From assembly GCA_021299875.1 (NCBI GenBank), contig JAJTEW010000001.1, forward strand, positions 248,001 to 312,000: a stretch of 64,000 nucleotides of DNA, given 5' to 3'. The notes under the pieces are model-generated. The model had not been told where the DNA came from. It did not search any database and saw only the letters and a list, made by a program, of their open reading frames with translations. Of this stretch, positions 16,483-25,548 are shown piece after piece. Position 1 is the stretch's first letter. The number at the start of each line of letters is the position of its first letter. Source of the stretch: Comamonadaceae bacterium. Lineage in GTDB: Bacteria; Pseudomonadota; Gammaproteobacteria; Burkholderiales; Burkholderiaceae_C. The position numbers and the translations under genes were made by a program.

Positions 16483-18168
16483 ATGGCTTATATCGATCGA
16501 TTCCTCACCTTCCGCGACTGGCCCCGCCTGACGGCACCGTTGGTTCGGACCGAGGTGGTGGCGGGCCTGACGGTGGCATTGGTAATGATTCCCCAAGCCG
16601 TTGCCTATGCAGGCCTTGCGGGCATGCCCTTGGTCACGGGGCTGTACACCTGCCTGATTCCCGCACTGCTGGCCGTTTTGTTTGGCAGTGCCAACCGCTT
16701 GTCGGTGGGTCCTGCCGCACTCACTTGCGTGCTCATTGGCGCCTCGCTCACCGGCATGGCCGAACCCGGCTCGCCCGAATGGGTGGCATTGGCAGTGTGG
16801 CTGTCCTTGCTGTCCGGGGCCATCCAACTGCTGCTGGGCTTGGGTCAGTACGGCTGGCTCATCAACCTGGTCAGCACCCCGGTCATGACCGGCTTCACGC
16901 AAGCCGCAGCCTTGCTGATCATGGCCTCGCAAGTTCCCGGCTTGCTGGGTGTCAAAGCCTGGAGCTGGAACGTGCAGACCTGGCCCGCCTGGTTCAGCAG
17001 TTGGCCAGCCTTGTTTGGTCTGGGCAGCTTGGCCGTGCTCTTGCTGCTGCGGCATTTCAAGCCACGCTGGCCCGGCATCATGATCGTGATGGGCGCCGCC
17101 TCAGCCATTGCATATGCCACCGATTACCAGAATCACGGTACGGTGGTCGGCCTGCTGCCCTCGGGTCTGCCCGATTTTTACTGGCCCGCATGGCCAGGCC
17201 TTGAGGTGATCAACCAGCTGTGGGTACCGGCCATGGTCATTGCACTGGTGAGCTTTCTGGAAACAGCGTCCAGCGCTCGCATCGAATGCCGCCGCGACGG
17301 CAAACGATGGGACGACAGCGCCGAACTCTTCGGCCAAGGCTTGGCCAAACTGGCCTCGGCGTTTTCGGGCAGTTTTGCCACCAGCACCTCGTTTTCGCGC
17401 TCGGCCCTCCTGCTCTACACCGGTGCGCGTTCGGGTTGGGCGGTGGTCGCCTGCGTCAGTTTTGTGCTGTTGGCTTTGCTCTTGCTCATGCCTGCACTGC
17501 AGTTCGTGCCGCGCTCGGTCTTGTCGGCTGCGGTCATCATGGCGGTGCTCAACTTGTTCCAACCCCGCCAGTTCTGGAGTCTCTGGCGCGTGGGTCGTGT
17601 CGAAACGATGACGGCAGGCATCACCTTTGCCATGACCCTGTTGACCGCACCGCGCATTTACTGGGGCGTGATGACTGGGGTGCTGGTGGGTTTGAGCCAC
17701 TTTTTGCACACCCGCTTGCACCCCCGCATCATCGAAGTGGGTTTGCATCCGGACGGCAGCCTGCGCGATCGGCATCTGTGGAAACTGCCGCCACTCGCGC
17801 CACATCTTTATGCGCTGCGCATGGACGCCGAATTGGACTTTGCCGCGGCCAGCGCCTTTGACCGCGCCATCACCGACCACTTGGCCCAGCACCCCGATGT
17901 GAAACATGTGGCGCTGTTTGCACAACCCATCAACAGCATCGACGTGACGGGTGTAGAAACCTTTGGCCAGCTGCACCGCCAACTGACCAGCATGGGCGTC
18001 ACTTTGCACATCGTCGGCATCAAGCTGCCGGTCGAGACCACCTTGCGCAGAGCCGGCGAGCTGGTCGAGGGACAGCACCTCAAGCTCTACCGCACCGATG
18101 CCGAAGCCCTGCAGGCCCTCGAAGAGCTGCACCCGCTGCCAGCCGACATCAGCGCTGCTGCTATCTGA
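16483..18168 (+). CDS. SulP-family anion transporter with STAS domain
   Basis: An inner-membrane transporter of 561 residues. The first ~420 residues hold the 10-14 hydrophobic helices of the SulP/SLC26 family (PQAVAYAGLAGMPLVTGLYT, NRLSVGPAALT, FSGSFATSTSFSRSALL); the last ~120 form a cytoplasmic STAS domain (HVALFAQPINSIDVTGVETF). Family members move sulfate, bicarbonate or carboxylates. Its place 23 bases after a sulfatase suggests sulfate, but that is inference. It converges with the SRPBCC gene, with six bases between stops. Confidence 0.92.
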   Translation: MAYIDRFLTFRDWPRLTAPLVRTEVVAGLTVALVMIPQAVAYAGLAGMPLVTGLYTCLIPALLAVLFGSANRLSVGPAALTCVLIGASLTGMAEPGSPEWVALAVWLSLLSGAIQLLLGLGQYGWLINLVSTPVMTGFTQAAALLIMASQVPGLLGVKAWSWNVQTWPAWFSSWPALFGLGSLAVLLLLRHFKPRWPGIMIVMGAASAIAYATDYQNHGTVVGLLPSGLPDFYWPAWPGLEVINQLWVPAMVIALVSFLETASSARIECRRDGKRWDDSAELFGQGLAKLASAFSGSFATSTSFSRSALLLYTGARSGWAVVACVSFVLLALLLLMPALQFVPRSVLSAAVIMAVLNLFQPRQFWSLWRVGRVETMTAGITFAMTLLTAPRIYWGVMTGVLVGLSHFLHTRLHPRIIEVGLHPDGSLRDRHLWKLPPLAPHLYALRMDAELDFAAASAFDRAITDHLAQHPDVKHVALFAQPINSIDVTGVETFGQLHRQLTSMGVTLHIVGIKLPVETTLRRAGELVEGQHLKLYRTDAEALQALEELHPLPADISAAAI

Positions 18169-18174
18169 AGCGCA

Positions 18175-18618
18175 TCAACCGGGAATTTCGGCCTCGACCA
18201 AAAAAGCCAGCAATTGCAACGACTCCTGCCACCCCAAACAGCAAGCCTCTGGAGGAATCGGATCAGGAATACCCGTCTGCTCGATGTTCACCTCGGTGCC
18301 CACCGAGACCGTTTGAAATCGGATGGTGGTGACCATCTCGCCCAACACATCGGCAGCATCAAAGCGGTCGGTGTGGCTGAGTAATTCAGCAGGGCGAAAC
18401 TCCAGAAATTTTCCACCAAAGCTGTGCGATTGGCCATTGCTCAAGTTGGTGAACGACATCCGGTAAACGCCACCAACCCGGGCATCCATCTCATGCACAC
18501 GGCCCGTGAATCCATGGGGCGGCAACCACTTGGCCATCGCATCGGGATCGATGAAGGCGCGAAAAACGCGCTGTGCAGGCGCACGAAAAACACGTTGAAA
18601 TTTGACGGTATGGGGCAT
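18175..18618 (-). CDS. SRPBCC/AHSA1-domain protein
   Basis: A soluble protein of 147 residues with the Bet v 1-like START fold of the AHSA1 group. RVFRAFIDPDAMAKWLPPHG at the N-terminus and ELLSHTDRFD in the middle are typical. Such proteins bind small hydrophobic ligands or act as stress-related co-chaperone-like factors; the ligand is unknown. AGGA before the ATG at 18618 supports this start over the longer frame. It follows the SbmA-like gene on the same strand. Confidence 0.82.
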   Translation of the reverse strand: MPHTVKFQRVFRAPAQRVFRAFIDPDAMAKWLPPHGFTGRVHEMDARVGGVYRMSFTNLSNGQSHSFGGKFLEFRPAELLSHTDRFDAADVLGEMVTTIRFQTVSVGTEVNIEQTGIPDPIPPEACCLGWQESLQLLAFLVEAEIPG

Positions 18619-18651
18619 GGTTTTTCCTAAGGAGCGGCATTTTGCCAAGGA

Positions 18652-19608
18652 TCAGGCCAAAGCCTTTTCAAACTCCGACAAGCGCTTGTAAATCGAGCGC
18701 AGCTCGGTGATGTCGGTCCAGCGCTCGATCAGATAAGAAAACGCGTCGTTCACTTTGTTGAAGGCATTGCTCACCTGTTGAATCACCCCCAAGGTGATCA
18801 GGCCGGTGAACAGCGAGGGCCCCATCAAGAGAAAAGGAAAGATCACCATCATCTGGCTGTACAAGTTACTCCACAGGTGAAAGTAAGCGTAGTGGTTGAA
18901 CAGCCGGAAATTGTTCAGCCGCACCCCCATGAACAACTCCAGCACGGTGGGCAAATGCATGCGGCTGCGCTCGTCCTCGGCGAACACCAAATCCTTGCGC
19001 AAGGCTGCCTCGGTTTTCTGGTTGTTGTACTCCAGACCCGGCAAACGGATACCCACAAACCACGAAATGAGGGTGCCGCCCAGCGCCGTGACCAGTGCCA
19101 CCCAAAACAACGAGCCCTCAAACTGCAGCCAGGCAATCGCCATGCCCGCGGACAAAGCCCACAAAATCGGAATGAAGGACACCAGCGTGAGCAGCGCACG
19201 CACCAGCCCGAGCCCCAAGTTTTCGGTCTGGCGTGCAAAGCGCATGCAATCCTCCTGAATGCGCTGCGACGCCCCCTCCACCGTCGCCTCAGTGCGTTGC
19301 CAGCGCGGCAGGTAGGCCTCGGTCAAGGCCTGACGCCAACGAAAAGCGAAGTGAGAGGCCAGATACGTCTCCAAACTGCGCAGCAACATGAACGGAAACG
19401 CAATCCACGCGAACTGCAGCATGAAGCCCCAGAACTTCTCCAGCCCGCCAGCTTGTTCGGGCTTTTGCAAGAGGTCATAAAACTCGCCATACCAAGCGTT
19501 GAGCTTGACCGTCTGCTGCACGGTGATGAACACCAGTGCCACCAAGACCAACAAACCACCCCAAGCCCAAAAGGCCCAGCGGCGTGAGAGAAAAAAACTT
19601 CGGAACAT
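18652..19608 (-). CDS. SbmA/BacA-like inner-membrane transporter
   Basis: A polytopic membrane protein of 318 residues resembling the SbmA/BacA family, which imports proline-rich peptides and other bulky compounds using the proton gradient. Visible are several hydrophobic helices, LNAWYGEFYDLLQ near the N-terminus, WRQALTEAYLPRW, RIQEDCMRFA and the C-terminal VNDAFSYLIERWTDITELRS. It is shorter than SbmA of E. coli (about 400 residues), and like SbmA has no fused ATPase. A role in peptide uptake or cobalamin-type import is possible but not shown. Confidence 0.85.
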   Translation of the reverse strand: MFRSFFLSRRWAFWAWGGLLVLVALVFITVQQTVKLNAWYGEFYDLLQKPEQAGGLEKFWGFMLQFAWIAFPFMLLRSLETYLASHFAFRWRQALTEAYLPRWQRTEATVEGASQRIQEDCMRFARQTENLGLGLVRALLTLVSFIPILWALSAGMAIAWLQFEGSLFWVALVTALGGTLISWFVGIRLPGLEYNNQKTEAALRKDLVFAEDERSRMHLPTVLELFMGVRLNNFRLFNHYAYFHLWSNLYSQMMVIFPFLLMGPSLFTGLITLGVIQQVSNAFNKVNDAFSYLIERWTDITELRSIYKRLSEFEKALA

Positions 19609-19621
19609 GGGGTCTTCTTAT

Positions 19622-20011
19622 TCAGGGGTTGACGCTGTCCACCGTCTCAGTCTTGAAGTTGGCGGGCAGGACGACTTCGAGCAACTCCAGATCCTCGCTG
19701 TGGCCCAGTTCACGGTGACGGATGCCCGGCGGTTGGTGCACACAGGAGCCGGCCTCCAGCCGCACCACACCCTGCCCTTCATATTCAAACTCGATCCACC
19801 CCTTGAGCACATAGACCAGCTGAAACTCAACATGGTGAATGTGAGGCTGACTGGAAAATTCATGCCCGCCTGCGGCGCGGATCACACTGGCCGTGACACG
19901 CCCTAGCGTGGCCTGATTCATGCCTAAATCACGGTACTCAAAAAACGAGCGCAGACCACGTTCGAACTGCGCATCTTTGGCATGCGTCACCACAAAACCT
20001 TGTGTCGTCAT
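19622..20011 (-). CDS. Cupin-domain protein
   Basis: A 129-residue single-domain cupin. The two cupin motifs are visible: H-x-H-x(3,4)-E around HIHHVEFQLVYVLKGW, and the second around AGSCVHQPPGIRHRELGHSE. These His/Glu residues probably bind a metal. AGGAG lies six bases before the ATG at 20011, which is preferred over the ATG six bases upstream that abuts the AGGAG. It lies 13 bases upstream of the SbmA-like gene on the same strand and so may be co-transcribed. Function (sensor, isomerase or dioxygenase) unknown. Confidence 0.8.
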   Translation of the reverse strand: MTTQGFVVTHAKDAQFERGLRSFFEYRDLGMNQATLGRVTASVIRAAGGHEFSSQPHIHHVEFQLVYVLKGWIEFEYEGQGVVRLEAGSCVHQPPGIRHRELGHSEDLELLEVVLPANFKTETVDSVNP

Positions 20012-20134
20012 GGGCATCTCCTAGGGTCAATCAATTCGGTTGCACAAAGCCACCCATCCTAAGGCCAGTCAAGAGTAAAGGCTGTCACCCTGAAACATCG
20101 CCATTGAATCCACAGCAGCAAGCGCTTGCGTCTT

Positions 20135-20848
20135 CTAGCCAACCCCGTCCATCAATCCTCGCAAATTCAACACCTCGATCCAGCCGCGACCCAGTTTCAA
20201 AACGCCATCGCCTTCCAGCGCTTTGAGGGCAATGGAGGCCTTCGGACGGCTGATACCACAGCTGGCCGCTATCTGTTCATGTGTTGCGACGACAACGGCA
20301 CGGCCGTCGGAGCGGCTGGGCAAATCAGCCGCCATGCGCCCCAAGCCGGCACAAAGCCGGGTTTGCACGCCTCTTGCAGCCCAACTGCGCTCACGTGCCT
20401 GTACCTCCCGCAGACGCTGACCGAGAAAACGCACCAGCATCAACAGCAAGCCCTGATCATTCAGCAGACAAGCCTCCATGTCTTTCAGCGGGAGCCATTG
20501 AATGGTGCTGGGCTCTCCCACCACCAAGTCGCTGCCGCTGGGCAGCTGGTTGAACAAGTAAGACAGAAAAGCCATTTCACCCGCGCGAAACGAAATCGGA
20601 ACGATTTGACCACCTTGAACGCCCGGCACATGCACCACAGCATCGAGGCGACCGCTCATGACATAGGGCAATTGCGCCACGCGATCTCCCGCTTTGAACA
20701 AGCTGACGCCAGTTTCAAAGCGGTGCAGCGGTCTGCTCTTGAGGGCCATCGGTTGCGCCAGGGCGTTCGCAAACTTGCGGCCCAATTGACGGCTTTGCAA
20801 AAGTTCTGCCGCGAACCGATCACTGGCATTGGGGTGACTAGGGGTCAT
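20135..20848 (-). CDS. Crp/Fnr-family transcriptional regulator
   Basis: A 237-residue regulator. The N-terminal part (to about residue 150) is a cyclic-nucleotide-binding-like beta roll (LFKAGDRVAQLPYVMSGRLD). The C-terminal part is a winged helix-turn-helix with THEQIAASCGISRPKASIAL as the recognition region. There is no Fnr-type Cys cluster, so the signal is not an Fe-S cluster; it may be a nucleotide or another small molecule. It is divergent from the second Bug/sulfatase cassette (start 20977), so it is the natural candidate regulator of that cassette. ATG at 20848 chosen; a longer start at 20896 is less likely. Confidence 0.88.
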   Translation of the reverse strand: MTPSHPNASDRFAAELLQSRQLGRKFANALAQPMALKSRPLHRFETGVSLFKAGDRVAQLPYVMSGRLDAVVHVPGVQGGQIVPISFRAGEMAFLSYLFNQLPSGSDLVVGEPSTIQWLPLKDMEACLLNDQGLLLMLVRFLGQRLREVQARERSWAARGVQTRLCAGLGRMAADLPSRSDGRAVVVATHEQIAASCGISRPKASIALKALEGDGVLKLGRGWIEVLNLRGLMDGVG

Positions 20849-20897
20849 CCCTGTATTGTTCCCGAAGATACTGAAGCAAGTACAAGCCCCGTACATG

Positions 20898-20915
20898 ATT
20901 GGCTTGCTCACCAAT
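20898..20915. promoter_or_regulatory. Inverted repeat between the Crp/Fnr regulator and the second sulfatase cassette
   Basis: ATTGG and CCAAT flank an 8-base spacer (18 bp total) in the 128-base divergent gap. Size and spacing would suit a dimeric regulator such as the adjacent Crp/Fnr-type protein, but it does not match the classic Crp or Fnr consensus and could be chance. Confidence 0.25.
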
Positions 20916-20976
20916 GGGCTTTACAGCAAATCTGCCCACCTCCAATGCTGATTGCAGCATCCATGAAAGGACCATC

Positions 20977-21945
20977 ATGTTGAATCGCCGCCACTGCTTG
21001 ACCTACATCGGAACCAGCGCTGTCGCAGGCCTCGCGCCCAGCCTGGCCTTCGCGCAAGGCAAACCCTTGAAAATCCTCGTGGGTTACCCCGCCGGGGGCG
21101 CTGTGGACGTGGTGGCTCGCCAAGTCGGTGAGGAGCTTCGCGCCGCAGGCTACAACACGATCATAGAAAACCGCACGGGTGCCGCTGGGCAACTGGCCAC
21201 CGAGGCCATGCTGGCCGCACCCGCCGACGGCAGCACGATTGTGATGATGCCAGGGGGCAATGCAACGATCTTCCCTCATGTCTATCCCAAACTGCGTTAT
21301 ACGATGGGTGATCTCGCACCGCTGGCAGGTGTTTGCTCTTTCCAGTTTGCTTTGGGGGTCGGACCGGGTACACCGGCCAAGACACTCAAGGAATTTGTCG
21401 ATTGGGCCAAGGCCAACCCCGGTAAAGCCAGCTACGGTACGCCTGGCGCTGGCACGGCCATGCACTTCATGGGTGTGATGTTTGGGCGCAAGGCTGGCAT
21501 CGATTTTCAGCATGTGCCCTATCGCGGTGGTGCAGCCGCGATGACGGATCTGTTGGGCGGGACGATTCCCTCTCTCGCCACGACACTGCCCAACTTGGTG
21601 ACGCATCACAAGTCCGGCAAAGTTCGCATTCTTGGCTTCAGCGGCGACAAGGCCTTACCGGGCCTGCCGGGTGTGCCCACCTTCAAAGAGCAGGGCTACC
21701 CTGAATTACAACTGAGCGAGGTTTTTGCGTTTTTTGCATCGAGCAAAACACCCAAAACGGTTCAACTTGAACTGGAAGCAGCGATATCCGCTGCGGCCCG
21801 CAGCCCACGCTTGGTCGCTGCCATTGAAAAACTGGAGTTTGATTCAGACGTCAAGTCTTCGGCTGATTTGGCTCGCCATCTCAAAGAAGATTTTGAGCGC
21901 TGGGGACCGGTCATCAAAGCGACTGGATACACCGCTGACAACTGA
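20977..21945 (+). CDS. Bug-family solute-binding protein, second copy
   Basis: A periplasmic binding protein of 322 residues, paralogous to the one at 14134. The signal peptide is residues 1-26 (cut after AFA); NRRHCLTYIG carries a twin-Arg pair that could mean Tat export. Signature blocks are KILVGYPAGGAVDVVARQ, ENRTGAAGQL, SYGTPGAGTAMHFMG and HVPYRGGAAAMTDLLGG. AAAGGA precedes the ATG at 20977. Two sulfatase genes follow on the same strand, repeating the binding-protein/sulfatase pairing seen upstream. Ligand unknown; membrane components absent from the window. Confidence 0.92.
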   Translation: MLNRRHCLTYIGTSAVAGLAPSLAFAQGKPLKILVGYPAGGAVDVVARQVGEELRAAGYNTIIENRTGAAGQLATEAMLAAPADGSTIVMMPGGNATIFPHVYPKLRYTMGDLAPLAGVCSFQFALGVGPGTPAKTLKEFVDWAKANPGKASYGTPGAGTAMHFMGVMFGRKAGIDFQHVPYRGGAAAMTDLLGGTIPSLATTLPNLVTHHKSGKVRILGFSGDKALPGLPGVPTFKEQGYPELQLSEVFAFFASSKTPKTVQLELEAAISAAARSPRLVAAIEKLEFDSDVKSSADLARHLKEDFERWGPVIKATGYTADN

Positions 21946-21978
21946 TGCATTTCCATTCGCGAACCTGGGTGACACGAT

Positions 21979-23550
21979 TTGAAACGACCTAACATTTTGC
22001 TGATCATGAGCGATCAGCACCGCGCTGATTGCTTCGGATTCGAAGGGCGCAGGGTGCGCACGCCGCACCTTGATTTGCTGGCCCGGCAAGGCACGCGATT
22101 CACCCAATGCATCACACCCAATGTGGTGTGCATGCCCTCAAGAAGCGCCATCTTGACCGGTATGCTGCCGCTGACGAGTGGGGTTCACGACAACGGCATC
22201 GATCTGGACGAGTCCATCGCTGCGGGAGGCTTTGCCGGATCACTGAGCCAAACGGGCTACGACACGCGATTCATCGGTAAGGCGCATTTTTCGAGCAACC
22301 ATTCCTACGCCAACCGTCCAACCGGCCGTTGCGAGAACATTCCCAGTTCGCATTGGTTCGCTGACGATTGGCAAGGCCCTTACATGGGCTTTGAGCAAGT
22401 CGAGTTGATGCAGTTGGGACACAACTACTGGCTGCCCGAGGCCAGCCCCGGCGGCTTGCACTATGAGCGTTGGTACCACCGCGATGGCTTGGGCGCCATG
22501 AAAAACGCCTTGTACAGCCAGCGCCTTGACCCGTCAACGCAGGCGGCGCAAACGCACAACAGCGCCCTGCCCACGGCTTGGCACAACAGCACTTGGGTGG
22601 GGGATCGCACGGTCGATTACATCGCTGAACAAGGGCGGCTTCAGCGACAAGCCGCCGATGCCCAAGCGACAGCACAGCCGTTTTGCGCGTGGGTGTCGAT
22701 GGCAGACCCGCATCACCCTTTTGATGCACCAGCGCCCTGGTGCTGGATGCACCGCCCTGATGAAGTGGATCTGCCTCCGCATCGGAGCCGAGATTTGGAC
22801 AAACGCCCGTGGTGGCACCGAGCCGCACTGGAAAACACCCCGGGTGGCACACCAGAAAGCCGAAAAGTGCGTGAGGAATACTCGCGCATGCCACCGCAAA
22901 CCGATGCGCAGTTGCGCGACATCATTGCCAATTACTACGGCATGATTTCTTTGGTGGACCACCAGGTGGGGCGAATCTTGTCTGCGCTGGACGATGCTGG
23001 CTTGGCTGACAACACGCTCGTGGTGTTCACCTCTGACCACGGTGAATTTCTGGGCGATCATGGCCTCATGCTCAAGGGACCGATGCATTACGAGGGCCTG
23101 CTGCGCGTCGGCTTGATCATGCGCGGCCCCGGGATCGTCGCCGGTCAACAGAACGATCAACCCGTCTCCACGCTGGACCTGGCAGCCACCTTTGGCGACT
23201 ATGCAGCCACACCTGTGCCTTCTGCCGTGCACAGCCAGAGCCTGCGCCCGCTGCTCACCGGCATGGGGCCTGCAGAGCGCGATCACGCCTACAACGAATG
23301 GCGTCTGGGTCCATCGCGTTGTGGTGTCGCCTTGGACTTGCGCACTGTGCGCACACGCAGCGCCAAGCTGACGTTTGAATTGGCCAGTGGGGTCGGTGAA
23401 ATGTATGACCTGAGCAACGACCCCCATGAGTGCATCAATTTGTTTGACGATCCAAAACATCGCGGCTTGCGCGATGAGCTGATGCAGCGGCTCATGAGCC
23501 GACCGGACGACATCCGCACGCCACTGCCTGAGCCGGTTGGCCCCGCCTGA
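21979..23550 (+). CDS. Sulfatase (type I, Cys-type), second of three
   Basis: A 523-residue sulfatase. NILLIMSDQHRADCFG holds the first metal ligands, CMPSR (Cys51) is the formylglycine site, GKAHF follows, and VVFTSDHGEFLGDHG holds the later Asp/His ligands. These features resemble choline-sulfatase and phosphonate-monoester-hydrolase relatives (SDQHRAD type), but the substrate cannot be assigned. No signal peptide, so probably cytoplasmic. The start is a TTG at 21979, preceded by GGTGA; there is no ATG or GTG nearer the conserved N-terminus. It follows the binding protein by 33 bases and precedes the third sulfatase by nine. Confidence 0.9.
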   Translation: MKRPNILLIMSDQHRADCFGFEGRRVRTPHLDLLARQGTRFTQCITPNVVCMPSRSAILTGMLPLTSGVHDNGIDLDESIAAGGFAGSLSQTGYDTRFIGKAHFSSNHSYANRPTGRCENIPSSHWFADDWQGPYMGFEQVELMQLGHNYWLPEASPGGLHYERWYHRDGLGAMKNALYSQRLDPSTQAAQTHNSALPTAWHNSTWVGDRTVDYIAEQGRLQRQAADAQATAQPFCAWVSMADPHHPFDAPAPWCWMHRPDEVDLPPHRSRDLDKRPWWHRAALENTPGGTPESRKVREEYSRMPPQTDAQLRDIIANYYGMISLVDHQVGRILSALDDAGLADNTLVVFTSDHGEFLGDHGLMLKGPMHYEGLLRVGLIMRGPGIVAGQQNDQPVSTLDLAATFGDYAATPVPSAVHSQSLRPLLTGMGPAERDHAYNEWRLGPSRCGVALDLRTVRTRSAKLTFELASGVGEMYDLSNDPHECINLFDDPKHRGLRDELMQRLMSRPDDIRTPLPEPVGPA

Positions 23551-23559
23551 GGGCATTGG

Positions 23560-24993
23560 ATGATGCCTTTTAACACGCTGATTCTTTTGACCGACGAGCA
23601 AGATGCGCAGGCATTGGGCTGCGCTGGGCACCCTTTCGTCAAGACCCCCCATCTGGATGCCCTGGCTGCCCGTGGCACGCGATTCACTCAAGCCCTCACA
23701 CCCTCGCCCATCTGCGTCCCCGCACGGGCCGCACTGGCCACAGGGCGCTGGGTGCATGACATCGCTTATTGGGACAACGCCATGGGCTACGACGGGCGTA
23801 TCGCCGGTTGGGGGCATGCACTGCAAGCGGCTGGCCACTGCGTCGAGTCGATGGGCAAATTGCACTATGTCCATGCCACTGCACCCACCGGCTTTTCCAA
23901 GCAGCACGATCCCTTGCACCTGGCCGATGGCATCGGCCAGGTCTGGGGCTCGGTGCGCAACCCCTTGCCCAACACGCCGCGCCCGTCGCGGTTGTTTACT
24001 GAACTTGGCGCTGGGCTGTCCAGCTACAACCGGTATGACATCGCCTCGGCAGAGCACGCAGCGCAATGGCTGCAAGACAAGGCCGCAGAAAAAGATGCCG
24101 CACCGTGGACCTTGTTCGTCGGTTTCGTCGCGCCACATTTCCCATTGGTCGTGCCCCAGCGTTACCTGGATGCCATCGACATGGATGCCATCGCCGATCC
24201 ACGGCTCCATCCGCTGAGCGGCTACCAGCGCCACCCTTGGGTGCAGCGGCATGCGGATTTTTCAAATGCAGACGATGAGTTGGGCACGCCTGAGCGCCGC
24301 CGCTTGGCTTTGACTTGCTATTACGCGTTGACATGCTTCATGGACGAGCAAATCGGCAAAGTGCTGCAAACGCTTGAACAAACCGGTTTGCAAGCATCCA
24401 CCCGCGTGATCATGAGCAGCGATCATGGCGACAACCAAGGTGTGCGTGGGATGTGGAACAAATCAACGCTCTACCGCGAAGCCACCCACGTCCCTTTGAT
24501 CTTGGCTGGGCCGGGCATCCCGGAGGGCAAAGTCTGTGCGACCCAAGTCAACCTGGTCGACATCGCCCCGACCGTACTCGACAACGCGAACCTGCCCGCA
24601 GACACCATGTTGCCGGGCCGATCGCTGGTGGCGATCGCCAACGAGAACGATGATCCTGCGCGCATCGGCTTCAGCGAGTACCACGCCGTGGGTTCGCCCA
24701 GCGCAGCCTATTTGGTGCGACAAGGCCAGTGGGCGTATCACCACTACGTGGGCTACGAACCAGAATTGTTTGACATGGCGGCCGACCCGGGCCAAAGCGT
24801 GAACCTTGCTGCGCACGATGGCTATCGGTCAATTCGTGAACACATGGCATCGCTTCTCCACCAAATGCTCGACCCTGAAGTCACAGACCAGCGGGCCAAG
24901 GCCGATCAAGACGCACTGGTCGCCCGATTCGGCGGCCGCGAAGCCGCTTTGGGCAAAGGACCCATGGGCGCAAGCCCAGTGCCGCCGCGCTGA
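23560..24993 (+). CDS. Sulfatase (type I, Cys-type), third of three
   Basis: A 477-residue sulfatase. The N-terminal block is TLILLTDEQDAQALGCAGH, with CVPAR (Cys52) as the formylglycine site, GKLHY, and IMSSDHGDNQGVRGMWNK. As in the second sulfatase, there is no signal peptide. ATGATG offers starts at 23560 and 23563; GAGGG lies at the right distance. Its pairwise resemblance to the second sulfatase looks limited beyond the motifs, so the two probably take different substrates or act in sequence. It is the last gene of the cassette and converges on the GNAT gene 99 bases away. Confidence 0.9.
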   Translation: MMPFNTLILLTDEQDAQALGCAGHPFVKTPHLDALAARGTRFTQALTPSPICVPARAALATGRWVHDIAYWDNAMGYDGRIAGWGHALQAAGHCVESMGKLHYVHATAPTGFSKQHDPLHLADGIGQVWGSVRNPLPNTPRPSRLFTELGAGLSSYNRYDIASAEHAAQWLQDKAAEKDAAPWTLFVGFVAPHFPLVVPQRYLDAIDMDAIADPRLHPLSGYQRHPWVQRHADFSNADDELGTPERRRLALTCYYALTCFMDEQIGKVLQTLEQTGLQASTRVIMSSDHGDNQGVRGMWNKSTLYREATHVPLILAGPGIPEGKVCATQVNLVDIAPTVLDNANLPADTMLPGRSLVAIANENDDPARIGFSEYHAVGSPSAAYLVRQGQWAYHHYVGYEPELFDMAADPGQSVNLAAHDGYRSIREHMASLLHQMLDPEVTDQRAKADQDALVARFGGREAALGKGPMGASPVPPR

Positions 24994-25092
24994 CGCTGAA
25001 AGCAGTCGGCGGATTTCACCCAACTACATCGCCACTTGCTGCGGCTTGACTCCACATGGGCATGCAAGACGATGTGCCAGCCCTGATGACTG

Positions 25093-25548
25093 TCATGGTT
25101 TCAAAGCCAAGTGGTAAGCATAGAATTTTTGATCACGCTCCCAACCTATGGACGCGTACAAAGACTGAGCTGGCAAGTTTTCCACGTTCGTGGTCAAGGA
25201 CAAGCGCACCGCGTCCAGTTGGCGTGCATGGTCCGCAGCAGCTGTCAACAAGGCCTCGCCCACGCCCAGGCGTCTGGCCGTGGGTGCCACAAACAGATCA
25301 TTGAGCACTAACACCCGCGCCATCGACACCGAAGAAAAGCTCGGGTACAGCTGCGTGAAACCCACGGCTTGGCCTTGTGACTCGGCCAACAGCACCACCG
25401 ATTGACCATGCTCAAAGCGTGCTTGCAGAAAAATTTTGGCCGCTGCTTCATCGCTGGCCTGACCATAAAACTGGCGATAAGCATCGAACAAGAGGGTCAC
25501 CGCATCGAGGTCAGCCAACACAGCTTGGCGGATGGTGATTGAACTCAT
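25093..25548 (-). CDS. GNAT-family N-acetyltransferase
   Basis: A 151-residue acetyl-CoA-dependent acetyltransferase. The acetyl-CoA loop RRLGVGEALL follows VLNDLFVAP, and YASIGWERD is the usual C-terminal motif. AGGAG precedes the ATG at 25548. The substrate is unknown. A short upstream frame ends at its start codon (ATGA). Confidence 0.85.
   Translation of the reverse strand: MSSITIRQAVLADLDAVTLLFDAYRQFYGQASDEAAAKIFLQARFEHGQSVVLLAESQGQAVGFTQLYPSFSSVSMARVLVLNDLFVAPTARRLGVGEALLTAAADHARQLDAVRLSLTTNVENLPAQSLYASIGWERDQKFYAYHLALKP

Noticed and set aside
22534-24252. Minus-strand frame of 572 codons opposite two sulfatases
   Set aside because: Lies across two well-supported genes and their junction; no family motif.
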